From Guillardia theta CCMP2712 (taxonomy: Eukaryota > Cryptophyceae > Pyrenomonadales > Geminigeraceae), in NCBI RefSeq assembly GCF_000315625.1, contig NW_005434653.1:148973-212972 (forward strand): DNA of 64,000 nucleotides, given 5' to 3'. How positions within the stretch are numbered: the first letter of the stretch is position 1; each line of letters opens with the position of its first letter. Position numbers and translations under genes: made by a program. Shown in pieces: positions 1-10,729 of the stretch. Under the pieces are notes generated by a model. That model searched no databases and was not told the DNA's origin. It worked only from the letters and a program-made list of their open reading frames with translations.

Positions 1-84
1 TCTGCCACCTCTGCTGGGACTTGCCATGGAAGCGAGAGATCATCATCAGAATTGGACCCATCCTGTTGTGAAACAGGATGACTA

Positions 85-1518
85 TCAAAACTTATCGAGA
101 GCAGAGGTCACCTCTTCCCTTGAGATCCTTGTCGCAGACATTGTCTGAGGAGCAACAACCTGCGAGTGATCTTGCGAGCCCTTCACCGGCTGCACTTCCT
201 CACCCAAGGCATTCACAAGCACTCCATCGACCATGAATAAGTCATGCTGCAAACAAAGATTCGAACAGAGGTCATATTGTACTCGAGCCCTTGCATCTGC
301 TCACCTGCGAGTCGATGCTCGGCATCAACACCGAATCTTGCTTCACTCGTATTCTTCCCTTGCTGCACAAACAAGTCAAAAATTCCTCTTGTAATCTTCA
401 CAATACACAATCCAAGGACAAAAGGATCTACCTGTCAATTTCTTGCTCAATAAAGAATCCATCCTGAGTACAAGCTCAACACGAATACAACACGAGTTGT
501 TGTTCACCGGTTTCTTCTTGATTGGACTTGGTCCTGATTCCTCAGTCAGTTGGCCCTCTTGCTGTTTCAATTCTTCTTCTTTTGCGATGATGCTCTAAAT
601 CACTCGTTACAAGGAAAGATCACAATTGAATTGATCCTGTTACCCGGTAGAAGTTGAGCTCTTCAAAATGCTCCTTCAGACCTGAGGAAACGATCTGACG
701 AGACTGCATCGATTCACAATGCCGAACCTTCATCGTGCTTCACCGCATCACGTTTATCAACCACAATTGATCTAATCAAGAAATTCGTCAGTTCATCCAT
801 TATCAAGATTTCAAACACGGCAGCTTTACTGGTAAAAAGCCAGTTCCGAGTCGCTCCACTGTTGCGATGCATGCGGCATGGCCTTCTGCAGCATGTCGTC
901 TTGCTCCATATCTTGGTAAACTGATTGGGCGGGAATGCCACATTCTTGCAGGAGAGCATCAGCTGCATTGAGGATCTCTTCGGGGTCAAGTTCGCTATCC
1001 ATGGCTGAAGGTGGGTCTTGAGGTCCTTGGCTGCACGAAGCACTCTCATTCCGAGGAAAGAAGTCATCCAAGATGAGAGGCGGAGGGCGAGGAGGAGAGA
1101 ATTCATGAGGACTGCAGTCATCGCCAACGTGGATGGATCTTAATGCCACGCTGTACACTCTCCGCGACAACTCATCCAAAGCATGGATCCAATCTTGAAA
1201 GTTGACTGGCTCACAAGACTCAGGAGGTGTCAGGACGACGGTCAAGGCGATAGTCGTCCCAGCTTCGACGGTAATGCAGCCTTGGTCAATCCCCTGCAGC
1301 TGGAATACCTGCGGGTGGACAAGCGGCCCGAGCACACGAACACGTCGGGCCTCCGGTCTGGCATCGTCACTAACACGAAGCAGCAGCTTGCGAGTCAAGC
1401 AGCGTTCCCTTGTGGAGCTTGTGTCTCTGAAGGTTACTTGTGCAGGAACGAAGTATATCGTTTCCTCCTCCTCCTCCTCCTCCTCTGCATGGCCTTCCCC
1501 CTCCCTCGTTCTCAACAT
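85..1518 (-). CDS. Hypothetical protein with an ASH/MSP-like beta-sandwich domain, multi-exon
   Basis: The largest exon (1518 down to about 830) starts [19 protein letters not shown]. It then has a segment beginning FVPAQVTFRDTSSTRE, followed by VRVLGPLVHPQVFQLQG and ITVEAGTTIALTVVLTP. That pattern (V-x-F, N-terminal strand pair, closing V-x-x-G-x-x-x-x-L-x-V) is typical of ASH/MSP domains found in ciliary and centrosomal proteins. Downstream exons read by eye with clean GT-AG borders are 709-644, 594-508, 463-432, 362-305 and 246-85, with introns of 49, 44, 69 and 58 nt. The reading frame stays open across all four junctions and ends at a TGA at 85-87. The link between the big exon and 709 is less sure. 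A 92-nt intron (829-738) would keep frame, but its acceptor is weak, so two genes are possible. A ciliary role is inference. Confidence 0.5.
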
Positions 1519-2500
1519 TTTTTCACCATCGCCTCGATGTGTGGCATCGGACCTTCTTGCCGCTCAGTGTACGGTCCGGGCTGGGGGCGGGCCCGGCTGA
1601 TCGGGGCCTCACACTGAGTTGACTCGTGACTGACTCGGCCCGGCCGCCGCGACGGTGCCACGGCCCGGCCCTGGTGGCCCCGGTGACCGTACCGTGTGGC
1701 GGCCACCGGCCGCGGGGCGGTGGCGGCACGGCGGCCCGGCATCCGACTGACTGAGTCCGACCAGCCTGAGGTCCGAGTCCGGGCCATACTGCGGCCAACG
1801 GTACCGTGGCACGGTGGGCACAACGGTGGGCCGTTGTAACCCCCCCCCCCCCCCCCCCCCCGATAGTCGGCCCCGGCGATTCGAGGCACGGTCGCCATCA
1901 TCCCGCGGCAACTCAGTCACCGTGCACCGTCACCCGCGGCCGCGCCGTCCCGGCCCGGGAGCCGGCGCAGTCTGTCCAGCCTGACGGTGAGTCGAACCGA
2001 GCCTGCCTCCGTGTGATGATCGGCGGAGTGACTTACTAGTCGCCGGCCCGGGAACTTCCGAAGTTTGAACAGAAGTTTGAAACTTTCTGTCACGGCGGGC
2101 CGGCCCGGGGGCCGATCCGGCCCTGGCCCTGACTGATGGAGCGTACTGTCAGCGGCGTGCCAGTCAGATAGCGCCGAGCCTTAACATTGAAAAACTCTCC
2201 TGTAAACCAAGACGATTTACGTGGCAAGGCGGCCGATGTACTGTAGCGTGTGGGACGAAGAGGGGACTTTCCTAGCCGTCTTGCTAAGGTCCTCTCATGT
2301 CTGGATGCTTGGGTTTCACAATGATCCTAGCATACAGTCTATCTCCGAGTCCTGTGCTCCTCAATTCTGTTCAAGTTTGTGTGCATTAAACTCGGTCTTG
2401 AGCAAAAACTGTCTTGTTCAATCACAACTAAGGTCGATGTGATATCTGCGTGACTTTGGACTACGGTACCGTTGAAGCCCGTCTAACCTTGAAACTTGTA
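1519..2500. other. GC-rich island upstream of the ASH-like gene
   Basis: There is no supportable gene here. From about 1550 to 2170 the sequence is extremely rich in CCGG, GGCC and ACGGT/ACCGT words. ACGGT or its complement occurs 12 times between 1571 and 1988. A run of about 22 C lies at 1840-1861. From 2170 to 2500 composition falls back to ordinary AT/GC content with nothing recognisable. The island directly abuts the start of the minus-strand gene at 1518, so it occupies that gene's upstream region. Confidence 0.7.
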
Positions 2501-3140
2501 TTCCGCTTACGGGCAGTCAACGCCTCAGTGAGCCCGGCCCGGAGCCGCTGAATGCCCCCGGCCGCCGGGCCGGGGCCCCGGCGGTCCGACGGGCCCGGGG
2601 GGGCGGTCACGTTCCGAAGTTCAACGGTCACAGTGTTTGCACTGCACCGTCTGGTGACTCAGGCTTCTGCTCAGTGAGAGTCAGGCCCCGGTGAGCCCGC
2701 CGGGTCAGCCTGCCTCACTGGACTCCGAATGATAGTAGCCTGACATAAGCGGCTATTCAGAAAGACACCGTGACAAAATGGCATACTACCAGTGACCAGC
2801 GGCTATTGTACCGTACGGTAGCCTCGAGTCCGAAGTTCGTTCTCGGCTTCGCCGTCGGAGCCTCGGAGGCAGCCAAGCCTCCCGGCGGGCCCGGCCGGGC
2901 GCCCGGCGTCGGACTCCCCGGAGTCCGGCGGCCGGGACTCTTCGCCGAGTCTGCGGCCTCAGTCGGCCCGCCGTCAGCCAGTCTCGGCCCGCCGTGGCTG
3001 ACGGCGGACTCACGGCCGGGTCCGAGTCCAACCGGGCCGTGTCGCGGCACTCAGAACTTTCACCGTTCCGCCGCCTGTAGGCAACCTGGTTTAGGGTAAC
3101 CAGTTCAAGCCTGTAAAGCCTCTCCGAGTCACTGGGTCAG
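2500..3140. other. Second GC-rich island
   Basis: This has the same word composition as the first island: CCGGCCCGGG, GGCCGG, ACTCAGT/ACTGAGT and GTACGGTA. Open frames through it are proline/arginine/glycine-rich in several frames at once, which is what GC bias produces, so I call no gene. It fades into ordinary sequence after about 3100. Confidence 0.65.
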
Positions 3141-3419
3141 CCGCGTGATCCAGATGAGGCATTGGTCCCATCCCCTCTCAAGATGTCGTAACTGTCGCAT
3201 AAAATGATGTCTTCTCGTAGGTGCAATAGGCGCTTCAATGTAAAAGTAAACTTGTTTCCCTCATCGAAAAGACATGGTTTGGTTGCAACCGAAATAGAAA
3301 CATAACCGCTAACGGCCGCATTGCCGTCAGCATTGAAATCTTTCCGTCATCACATCCTATGTTGGAACGCTTCATATTCGAAATAGCGTACTTTCACTTT
3401 CGTATGAATTGATAACTGA

Positions 3420-3720
3420 TCTTTACTAAGTACCTGCTGTCCCCCAAATAGCTACCCTACCCTGTACCCTACCCTTCATCGTTCCCCATATCCTAAAGTT
3501 TGCGACGCCCTACCCTAACTACCACCCCTTCTGTATTTGAAAAGATATGGGTGAGATTTCCCTTACACCGGTACTTTGCAAGATAAAACAGAGGGTGTAA
3601 TTTGACCCCTACCTACTCGAAATCACATTCCTCCAAAAATGAATCACCCCTACCCCTACAAAACAAGAAAGTACCCTACCCACAGGCCTAACCGATGGTC
3701 TTTGAAGGAGCAGGGACTCC
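3420..3720. repeat. TACCC-rich intergenic island
   Basis: The sequence contains clustered CTACCC, TACCCCTACCCC and AAGTACCC words (for example around 3461-3475, 3643-3660 and 3670-3680) separated by AT-rich spacers. It is not a simple tandem array. Similar islands recur at about 31.7, 37.6, 38.7, 43.6, 47.0 and 56.6-57.8 kb, always between genes. The function is unknown. Confidence 0.6.
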
Positions 3721-3874
3721 CGCAACCCCTCATTTACGCTCCTTGACTGCCTGGACACCCACGAACACCGCTGTGACCCCATTCCTTCTCCTCCTGCTTG
3801 TCCTTGATCCTCTCCCTTCTACTCCTCATTCTCTCTGTCCTTCTCTCACACCCCCCATCGCCCTCCCGTAGACC

Positions 3875-4270
3875 TTGAAGACTTCTCTGAACAAGATGAG
3901 CTCCCCTCTGCATAAAGATGCATTCGACCAGTTCTTCGGAAGTTGTCCCTGCACCGCCCCAGTGTCGAACAAGCTCAATCTCATGACGGATTTTAGTATT
4001 TTCGAGACTTCTGATGAGTGGATAGATGACTTCGACCTCTTGAATCTTGTCCCGCATGGTCCTGATTGCAGATCTCCTGGCAAGAAAGAAAACACGGAGA
4101 AACCTTCGCAACCCATCGGAAGCCCTTCAGCCAACCTTTCACCGATGGATATAGATGATCAGATCATCTGCAGTCCAATCTCAAGAGAAAATTACAACCG
4201 GCCCATTATTTCGCCCACAGCGCGAGCCAACATGAACTTGGGTCCTATCAAAGGAAATTTCAAGCTTTGA
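3875..4270 (+). CDS. Small hypothetical protein, acidic and SP-rich
   Basis: This is a single open frame of 131 codons ending at TGA 4268-4270. The predicted protein has an acidic-hydrophobic patch, TSDEWIDDFDLLNL, near residues 45-58 that resembles transactivation or interaction peptides. Several SP/TP dipeptides (SPGKKEN, LSPMD, CSPIS, ISPTA) resemble proline-directed kinase sites. The balanced composition and absence of simple repeats argue for a real gene. I do not recognise a family. It could also be the last exon of a longer plus-strand gene, because an upstream start or exon cannot be excluded. Met codons at 3875 and slightly downstream (MSSPLHK) are both possible starts. Confidence 0.45.
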   Translation: MKTSLNKMSSPLHKDAFDQFFGSCPCTAPVSNKLNLMTDFSIFETSDEWIDDFDLLNLVPHGPDCRSPGKKENTEKPSQPIGSPSANLSPMDIDDQIICSPISRENYNRPIISPTARANMNLGPIKGNFKL

Positions 4271-4650
4271 CACACGTCCACCAGCGTGTAAATAGACCCA
4301 TGTTGTACTTCTATACAAAAAAGAAAACACATTCATTACAACTCATTTTCTAAGACAAACTCAGTACAACTCATCATCTTGTACTTTCTCTTCTCAAACA
4401 ACCGCCAACCCATCCATTCGCAAGAATGAGTAGCAGAATGAAGCGTTCTAGATGCTCCTCTTCCTGATACGATATTCTCCATCAAATCTCAAAGTGATGA
4501 GAATCCATGCAATGTTTGTATCGTGCCTGTTGCCACTTGAAAGAGCAAAACCACAGAACTTCTTGCCTTGCCCCTTTCCACCTGCCAGCAAGTCAGACTT
4601 CTCCGTCATGGTCCAGCTGACTGTTACACCGACTCTTACCTCGCTCTCTC
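4271..4650. other. Intergenic, convergent gene ends
   Basis: This 380-bp stretch lies between the stop of the small plus gene and the stop of the minus-strand ARM-repeat gene, so both 3' ends and their poly(A) signals should lie here. I see AT-rich sequence around 4310-4360 but no firm signal. Confidence 0.5.
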
Positions 4651-7600
4651 TCACCACTTGAGACTCATCGCCGCCTCCACTCCTCCTGCCTCGAGTACCT
4701 CCCTCTCCCCTTCCTCCTCCTTCACAAGATGTCCCAGCACCTCCAGGCCTGCTCGCTCAGTCTGCCGATCTATCCCCTCTCTTCGTATCGCTGCCACCAC
4801 GGCCGAGACTCCTCCGGCTGCCCTGATCTCCGTCCGCCCTTCCTCCTCACGCGCGATAATCTCCAACAACCTCATTCCGGCTTCAAGGACGTCAGAGTTT
4901 GACTCGTGCTTCATCGCACTGAGAGCAGCCTCGACCCCTCCTGCAGCCTGGATTGCTCGCACACCCTCCTCCGATAGCAGTCGCAGCAGCGCAAGCCCGT
5001 GTTGCTGTATCTCTCTTTCCTCTGAGAACTTCCGCATGGCCGTCGCAGCCGCCTCGACCCCTCTTGCTGCTCGGATCTCCTTCCTTCCCTGCTCTGAGAG
5101 AGCGATTCTCTGGAGCAACTGAAGCCCTCCCTTCTGCACTTTTTTCTCGCCGCATTCGTACAAAACGCCGAGAATTCCGTCAGACAGTCGACGCTTTTGC
5201 GGCTGGTGTGCCTGTCCTCTTGCCAGCTGTCCCTTCATTGCCAGAAGCACAGTCTCCTGCCCCCTTGCTGCCAAGATCTCTCTCCGCCCCTCCTCTTCCT
5301 CTGACATTGTTACAAGCAGTTGAAGCCCTAGTTCCATGATCCTAATGTCTGCCCTGTGTTCTCTCATGGCAGCCAGCACTACCTCCACCCCTCCTGCTAG
5401 TCGGATCCTCCTGCCTTGATCTTGCATCTTACTGGCCATGCCATACAGCACAGCAAGCCCGGCCTCCTGCAAGACCCCGTTGCCCCTGCACTCTCGCATG
5501 CCTCCCGTGACAGCGAGAACGTCGTCCTCGGATCGGTTCCTCTCGTCGGTTGCCAGGCTACTGAGGAGCTTGAAGGCGTTTTGAGACGCGAAAAAGCTGG
5601 CCAAGATATCCAGGTAACAAGGCAACCACACATCAACAGCTCCAGCCTCGCGCATCTCACTTCGCGCTTGATCGTCGCTTGATATCTTTGCAAGCAAGTC
5701 CAGCCCTCGACCTCGATGACTCTGATCATTCAAAAGTTGTAAGATCTTGGCCACTGCCACTCTGCCCCCTCCCCCAGTAGCTAGCACCTCTCTCCACCCC
5801 TCTCGGTTAAGCAACAGGTCTCCAATCAAACCCATCCCCAAATTGTTACTTCCGCGTGAAAGCTCCAGTTTGAGCATCGCCGAAACCGCTGCCCTCACTC
5901 CCTTCTGCGCGTAGATCTCCTTACGTCCTTGGGCATCCTTTGACATGTTCTCCAGAAATTCGATTCCTGACCGGTAAGTGTCTTTGTACAGATCCGAGTG
6001 TTGCTGCAATATGTCGATTACTCCTTTGACGCCTCCTCCGGCAAGGATCTGCTGCCGCCCCTCCTCGCATTTGGAGAATGAAGCAAGCAACTCAAAGCTT
6101 CTTCTCTGGACCGTTGGTTCATCTTTGAACTTCATGATTGCCTTCACTACTGTCTCCACCACTTGTGCTGCTTTCAGAGCTCTCAGCCCAACCCGATTAA
6201 TATCAAGGTAGTCGTAGTTGTACAGCTCCTTCAACCCTGCTCGCTGCACTGCCAGGTCTCGAGGATGCTCACGCATGGCTCCGAACGCTGCCTTTACAAA
6301 CTCAGCTTGCTCGAAGACATTCATCTCTATCTCGCTCCTGATAACTTCAGCCATCCACCATAAGTCCCCTGCCGGTCGGTTCCTTTCGTCACTTGCAAGG
6401 CAGCTCAGCAGCAGTAGAGCTGCCCGCCTCTCATCTTCATGGTCGTAATCTAGTGCCTCCAGAGCTATCTCCACCCCTCCGGCCTCCTTGATCTCCCTCC
6501 GCCCCTCCTCCTCCTCCAACAGCATCCCCAGTACCTTCAGCCCCGCTAGCCTCACCTCCTCCTCCCCCATAAGCTCCCGCATGGCCTTCATCACCACCTC
6601 CACCCCTCCCCCTCTCCGCATCCTCTCCCGCTCCCTCTCCTTCCTCAGCAGCTTCGAGAGAGCCATGATCCCTGCTCGTTGAATGTCGACATCCGTGCTG
6701 TGGTCCCGTATGGCTCCCAGGACCAGCTCGACTCCTCCTGCTGCGCAGACCTTCCCCTCACTGTCAGTGTCATCTACTTTCTCTACCATTGTCTGCAGCC
6801 CTGCCCACTGCACCTGACCGTCTGCTGTGTACTCGCGCATGGCATCGAGCACCGCCTCAAAATTGGATCCATGCCTAATACTCGTTCTGGTGGTGAAAAA
6901 CTTCAGAAGACTGGGAGAATGATGATTCGAAACATTTTGCTGCGAGTTGTTCAACGGGTCCTGGAGCGCATTCGATGCTGCCTCGACAACAACTGCTTCC
7001 ACTACCTTCCTGCATGCTTCTTTATCTTCGCAGATCTTCATAAGCGAGTCCAGAGCAATATCCCGCCTCGTTCCATTTTGATCAGGATGCATGAAAACCT
7101 TTGCAACCGTCTCTATCCCCCCGGCTGCCACAAATGCTCTCTGCCCCTCCTTCGCTTGCAAGATTTTTTCAAGACTACAGAGTATTGAAATTCCTTGATC
7201 ATAAAGAGGAGATGTGTTCATCTCGCATGTTACCCCTACAGTACTGATCACTGCCCTCAGCAGCCCTGATCTAAACAGCTCTTCTATCTTCACCTCTGGT
7301 GCGTCGAAGAGTGTAGATAACAAACAACACCCCCACCACTCCTTGTAAAGGACATCTCCATGGGCATGCATGGTTTCAGCCATCAACTCCAGCCCCCCTG
7401 CTGCAAGAACCTCCCTCCGTCCATCCATGGTCCACGATATCGCATTCAGTACCTCTAGTCCTGCCAACACCACCCTCCGGTCTCCCTGGAATTCCCGCAA
7501 ACATCGTATGAGCATCTCTACCTCTCCACCTGTCCGCATCTTGTTCTCCGTGACAAGGTAGCTCAGAGCAAACAAGGCCTCTTGCATGTCCTTTGAAGAG

Positions 7601-8847
7601 CCGCTGGACTTGTTGCAGGGCTCTAAGCACCTGACGAATGCCTCCACCCCTCCAGCCTCCTTGATCTCCCTCCGCCCCTCCTCCTCCTCCAACAGCATCC
7701 CCAGTACCTTCAGCCCCGCTAGCCTCACCTCCTCCTCCCCCATAAGCTCCCGCATGGCCTTCATCACCACCTCCACCCCTCCCCCTCTCCGCATCCTCTC
7801 CCGCTCCCTCTCCTTCCTCAGCAGCTTCGAGAGAGCCATGAGCCCTGCTCGTTGAATGTCGACATCCGTGCTGTGGTCACGTATGGCTCCCAGGACCAGC
7901 TCGACTCCTCCTGCTGCGCAAGCTCTCTTCAGCCCTTCTCCTTCCAGCACCATCATGCCTAACGCCGTCAGCCCGGTCTCTACCACATCTCTATCAGTCC
8001 GGTGCTCGCTGAGACAGCTTGTCACTTCCTCCACCCCTCCGGCTGTCAGGATCTCCCTTCGTGCTCGCTCACTGCGCAAGATAGGCCCGAGCAGCTGCAG
8101 CTTATCTTGCTCAAGCTTCCATGAAGCCTTGTATGCTCTCACGGCATGCTTGCTGGGGTATTTGATTGTCTCGACGTATCCGAGCAGCTGCAAAAGCACT
8201 TCCATCCCTGCTTCTTGCAGCCTCCCGTTCTTCTTGTGCTCCCTCATGGCCCCCATCACAACGGCTACACCCCCGTCCTTGAGGAGCTCCTCCTTCTCCT
8301 CCTTCTTCCATTCGTAAATAGCCAGTAGCTTCAGCCCGGCTCTCAGCACCCTCTGATCACACCCGCACTGCCGCATGGCCACTAGCACTGCCTTGACTTT
8401 CTCCTTGGCACCATCGATCTTAATGCTCGACCTTGGGATGTAGACCTTTACAATCCTATAGTCTGCATGAATGCCAAGAGCTGCCTCCAGAGCTTTCAGA
8501 GCTGCTGACGCATCCGCTGCCGGAGACAAGGACCCTGGCGCCTGCACAAGGGTCCCTACTGCAGGAGGTTGAGCTATCCCAAGCGAGAAATCTACCCTCT
8601 CGCTGCCTTCAACTCCGGTTTCTGCTGCGTTGCCCTTCACCTGCGATCCCTCCCATCATACCTCACAGCCTGAGATGCTCAGTCTACAGACCTTCTTAAT
8701 CGGTCGCTCGAGGGTTTCGCTCGAGCCAGTCGCTGATGCATCTGGTGATTCTCCTCCATCTCCAATTGCTGCTGCTGCCGATCTTCGGCTGCCCGCAAAG
8801 GCATTAAGGAGTGACTTGGATTCTTCCGTCTGTTGTGATTTCAGCAT
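4651..8847 (-). CDS. Armadillo/ARM-type repeat protein (about 1380 aa)
   Basis: The main exon (8640 to 4651) encodes about 1329 residues of tandem alpha-helical repeats of about 42 residues. The recurring core is like AGGVEVVMKAMRE, then AGLKVLGMLLEEEEGR, the layout of degenerate ARM/HEAT solenoids used in protein-protein binding. A first exon lies upstream: it begins at ATG 8847 (MLKSQQTEESKSLLNAF), ends at 8692, and joins the main exon across a 51-nt GT-AG intron (8691-8641) in phase 0. Two 268-bp blocks within the gene (6482-6749 and 7653-7920) are almost identical in DNA, showing recent internal duplication or conversion. No enzymatic domain is seen. Partner and location are unknown, and there is no signal peptide. 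Confidence 0.8.
6482..6749. repeat. Near-identical 268-bp block, copy 1 (inside the ARM gene)
   Basis: By eye this matches 7653-7920 over its whole length with only about two base differences (TGATCC/TGAGCC near 6669 and GTCCCG/GTCACG near 6705). Both copies encode the same two ARM repeats in the same frame. Confidence 0.85.
7653..7920. repeat. Near-identical 268-bp block, copy 2 (inside the ARM gene)
   Basis: This is the partner of 6482-6749. The similarity stops sharply at both edges, and the flanking ARM repeats are far more diverged. That points to recent segmental duplication or gene conversion within the open frame. Confidence 0.85.
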
Positions 8848-8949
8848 GAGGCATGTATAGGAGTTAAGAGAGCACGTGCATCATGTTTCATGACATACCA
8901 TGTTTTTATCAGCGAGATTTGAGCAGGATCGATTATAATGTTGTGATGC

Positions 8950-9700
8950 TGAGCTGTCTTCGAGAAGCCTGAACTGCGCATGTGACCGCACCTGAGCCTC
9001 GTTCCTCAGGGCCTCGTCCCCACAGCCTCCGACTCGCCGACGCAATCTTCTGCGCCGTACGGTCCCTCGCCCCAGCCCGACCCGCAGCCTTCCAAGTTCC
9101 CGGATGCGTCCATGCCGGACCAGCCATTATCCCGAGCCCAGGACGTGCTGATGGAGGGCCTGGAGGATGCGGGGCCGGCGGGTTGTGCTCGCCGCGAGTC
9201 GGGAGCCCACATTCTGCGCGCCGCGGCACTGGAGTCACGATCATCGGATAGCAGGCAGTCTGAATAAGAAATATTCTGTCAGCGTGAGGGACAAGCAGGC
9301 AAGGGAGCCGCTCCGCGGGGGGGGCCGGGGGGGGCTGTTAGGACTCGCGCCATGCCGAGCCTCCGGGAGAAGGGAGGGTGTAGCAACTTTCGCTCCTTTC
9401 TCCTGTTGCCATGTTGGGTTTGTCACAGCCTGTGAGGATGAACATCATGGCATCGTAACTGGAAGAGAGCAGCAACAGCCTGGTCCGACTGGCAACAGAC
9501 AGCACATGAAGAGAGGCATAGTGAGAGTTTCAAGATGCGACAATGGGGAACGAGTTTGTCGGAGAACTGGGCCCTGGGGCTGATTTCTACTCTCCGATAC
9601 CTCACCTTTTCAATGGGAAATCATCGGTTTTGACTGGCATCCAACATCGTTTCGGTGGGGGGACAGGATATGCTTCACGACTGCTGACATCTTGTCGGCG
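8950..9700 (-). pseudogene. Decayed copy of the SHAQKYF MYB gene, with many small GC-rich insertions
   Basis: 8966-9230 aligns by eye to 10160-10352 of the intact MYB gene. Part of the 5' region also matches: 9436-9490 resembles 10491-10540. The copy carries discrete extra segments relative to the intact gene: 9008-9015, 9032-9042, 9059-9063, 9133-9139, 9174-9183 and 9192-9198 (8, 11, 5, 7, 10 and 7 bp). There is also a scrambled patch near 9093-9108. Most are not multiples of three, so the frame is destroyed. Because the intact copy encodes a proper MYB domain, these are insertions here and not deletions there. It lies about 1.2 kb from its sister in the same orientation, consistent with tandem duplication. 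Confidence 0.8.
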
Positions 9701-9719
9701 AGGCGGGCTTAACAGGACT

Positions 9720-10120
9720 TCGTAATAAAGACGAGACCAGGCATAATAAAGAACGAGTCATGAAAGAAGTGGGTAATGACTCTACTGTCAGTGTTGTGCA
9801 ATGTTGACATCGGTTGCGACTTTCATCACCACGAAGCTGTGCATGACTGAAAGACTTGCACAGCTTCAGCATGGGGATTGTAGTGAGATCCTTCAGAGTG
9901 TATAATAGGATAAGGAATTTCGTACCGAAAGGGAGAAGTAAAGGGAAGGAAGGCACGCGGATGAAAGCAATTGTGTTGTGCAAAAGTGGTTTCTTCCTGG
10001 CAAGTCTTTTTTTTCATCTTTGATTATTCTTAATGGAATGATTGAAACGTCTACACGAGAATCTATGCTCGTATCTTCACAAACTGCATGCAGCTGATAA
10101 CTTCTGGCATCCTTGTGAGA
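9720..10120. other. Intergenic between MYB pseudogene and MYB gene
   Basis: There is no gene. The composition is ordinary. The 3' flank of the minus-strand MYB gene should contain its polyadenylation site. Confidence 0.5.
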
Positions 10121-10122
10121 TT

Positions 10123-10563
10123 TTAACCTCCTCGCCTCCAGACCTTCTGGAAATACTTCTGCGCATGTGACCGCACCTGAGCCTCGTTCCTCGTCCCCAC
10201 AGCCTCCGCAATCTTCTGCGCCGTCCCTCGCCCCAGCCCGACCCGCAGCCTTCCCGCCGCATCCTCCATGCCGGACCAGCCGTTATCCAGGACGTGCTGA
10301 TGGAGGGCCTGGAGGAAGCGGGTGTGCTCGTCGGGAGCCCACATTCTGCGAGCGATGTGATCCTGGAGAGGTGAAGGCGACGACGGCAAGGAGAGACAAG
10401 GGGATAACGGGGAGGAGACTGAAGAGCTGTCATGCGTGTTGTCTTCGCCGCCTGCCCTCTCTTCGCTGGAAGAGCAGGGCAGATTGTAACAAGGATGAAC
10501 ATCGAGAGGGAATAGAGCAGCAACAGCCTGATCCACAGAAAGGGAGGAGGACGCAAACGACAT
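10123..10563 (-). CDS. SHAQKYF-class MYB-like transcription factor
   Basis: The protein ends with a single MYB repeat. W of RRMWAPDEHTRFLQALHQ opens helix 1, DNGWSGM follows, and VGTRNEAQVRSHAQKYFQKV closes it with the diagnostic SHAQKYF motif. This class acts as nuclear DNA-binding regulators (circadian or stress control in plants and algae). Compared with the usual spacing there are extra residues (around RLRVGLGRGTAQKIAEA) between helices 2 and 3. I chose the ATG at 10563 (MSFASSSLSVDQ), but an in-frame ATG at 10653 is also open. The serine-rich N-terminus is low complexity. No intron is needed. Its upstream region (10730-11140) is a GC-rich island, and a decayed copy lies just downstream. 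Confidence 0.75.
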   Translation of the reverse strand: MSFASSSLSVDQAVAALFPLDVHPCYNLPCSSSEERAGGEDNTHDSSSVSSPLSPCLSLPSSPSPLQDHIARRMWAPDEHTRFLQALHQHVLDNGWSGMEDAAGRLRVGLGRGTAQKIAEAVGTRNEAQVRSHAQKYFQKVWRRGG

Positions 10564-10729
10564 GGTGGAGAGAATTGCGAGGGCGATCGAATGGAATGAG
10601 AAGCAAAGAGACCCTGCGAGGAGCAGTGGAACAAGCGACGGGACTGGGAGCAAATGCTTTAAAAAGAGGGGCAGGGGGGAGAATCTGCCCCCTGAGAACT
10701 CGTTATTTCGATGGGAGACGAGTGGGCTG

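Noticed and set aside
1806-2039. Pro-rich plus-strand frame across the C run
   Set aside because: Depends on a poly-C tract and GC island; the run length is also error-prone.
2757-3099. Pro/Gly/Arg-rich open frames on both strands
   Set aside because: GC-rich island; all frames are open because of composition, and no conserved motif appears.
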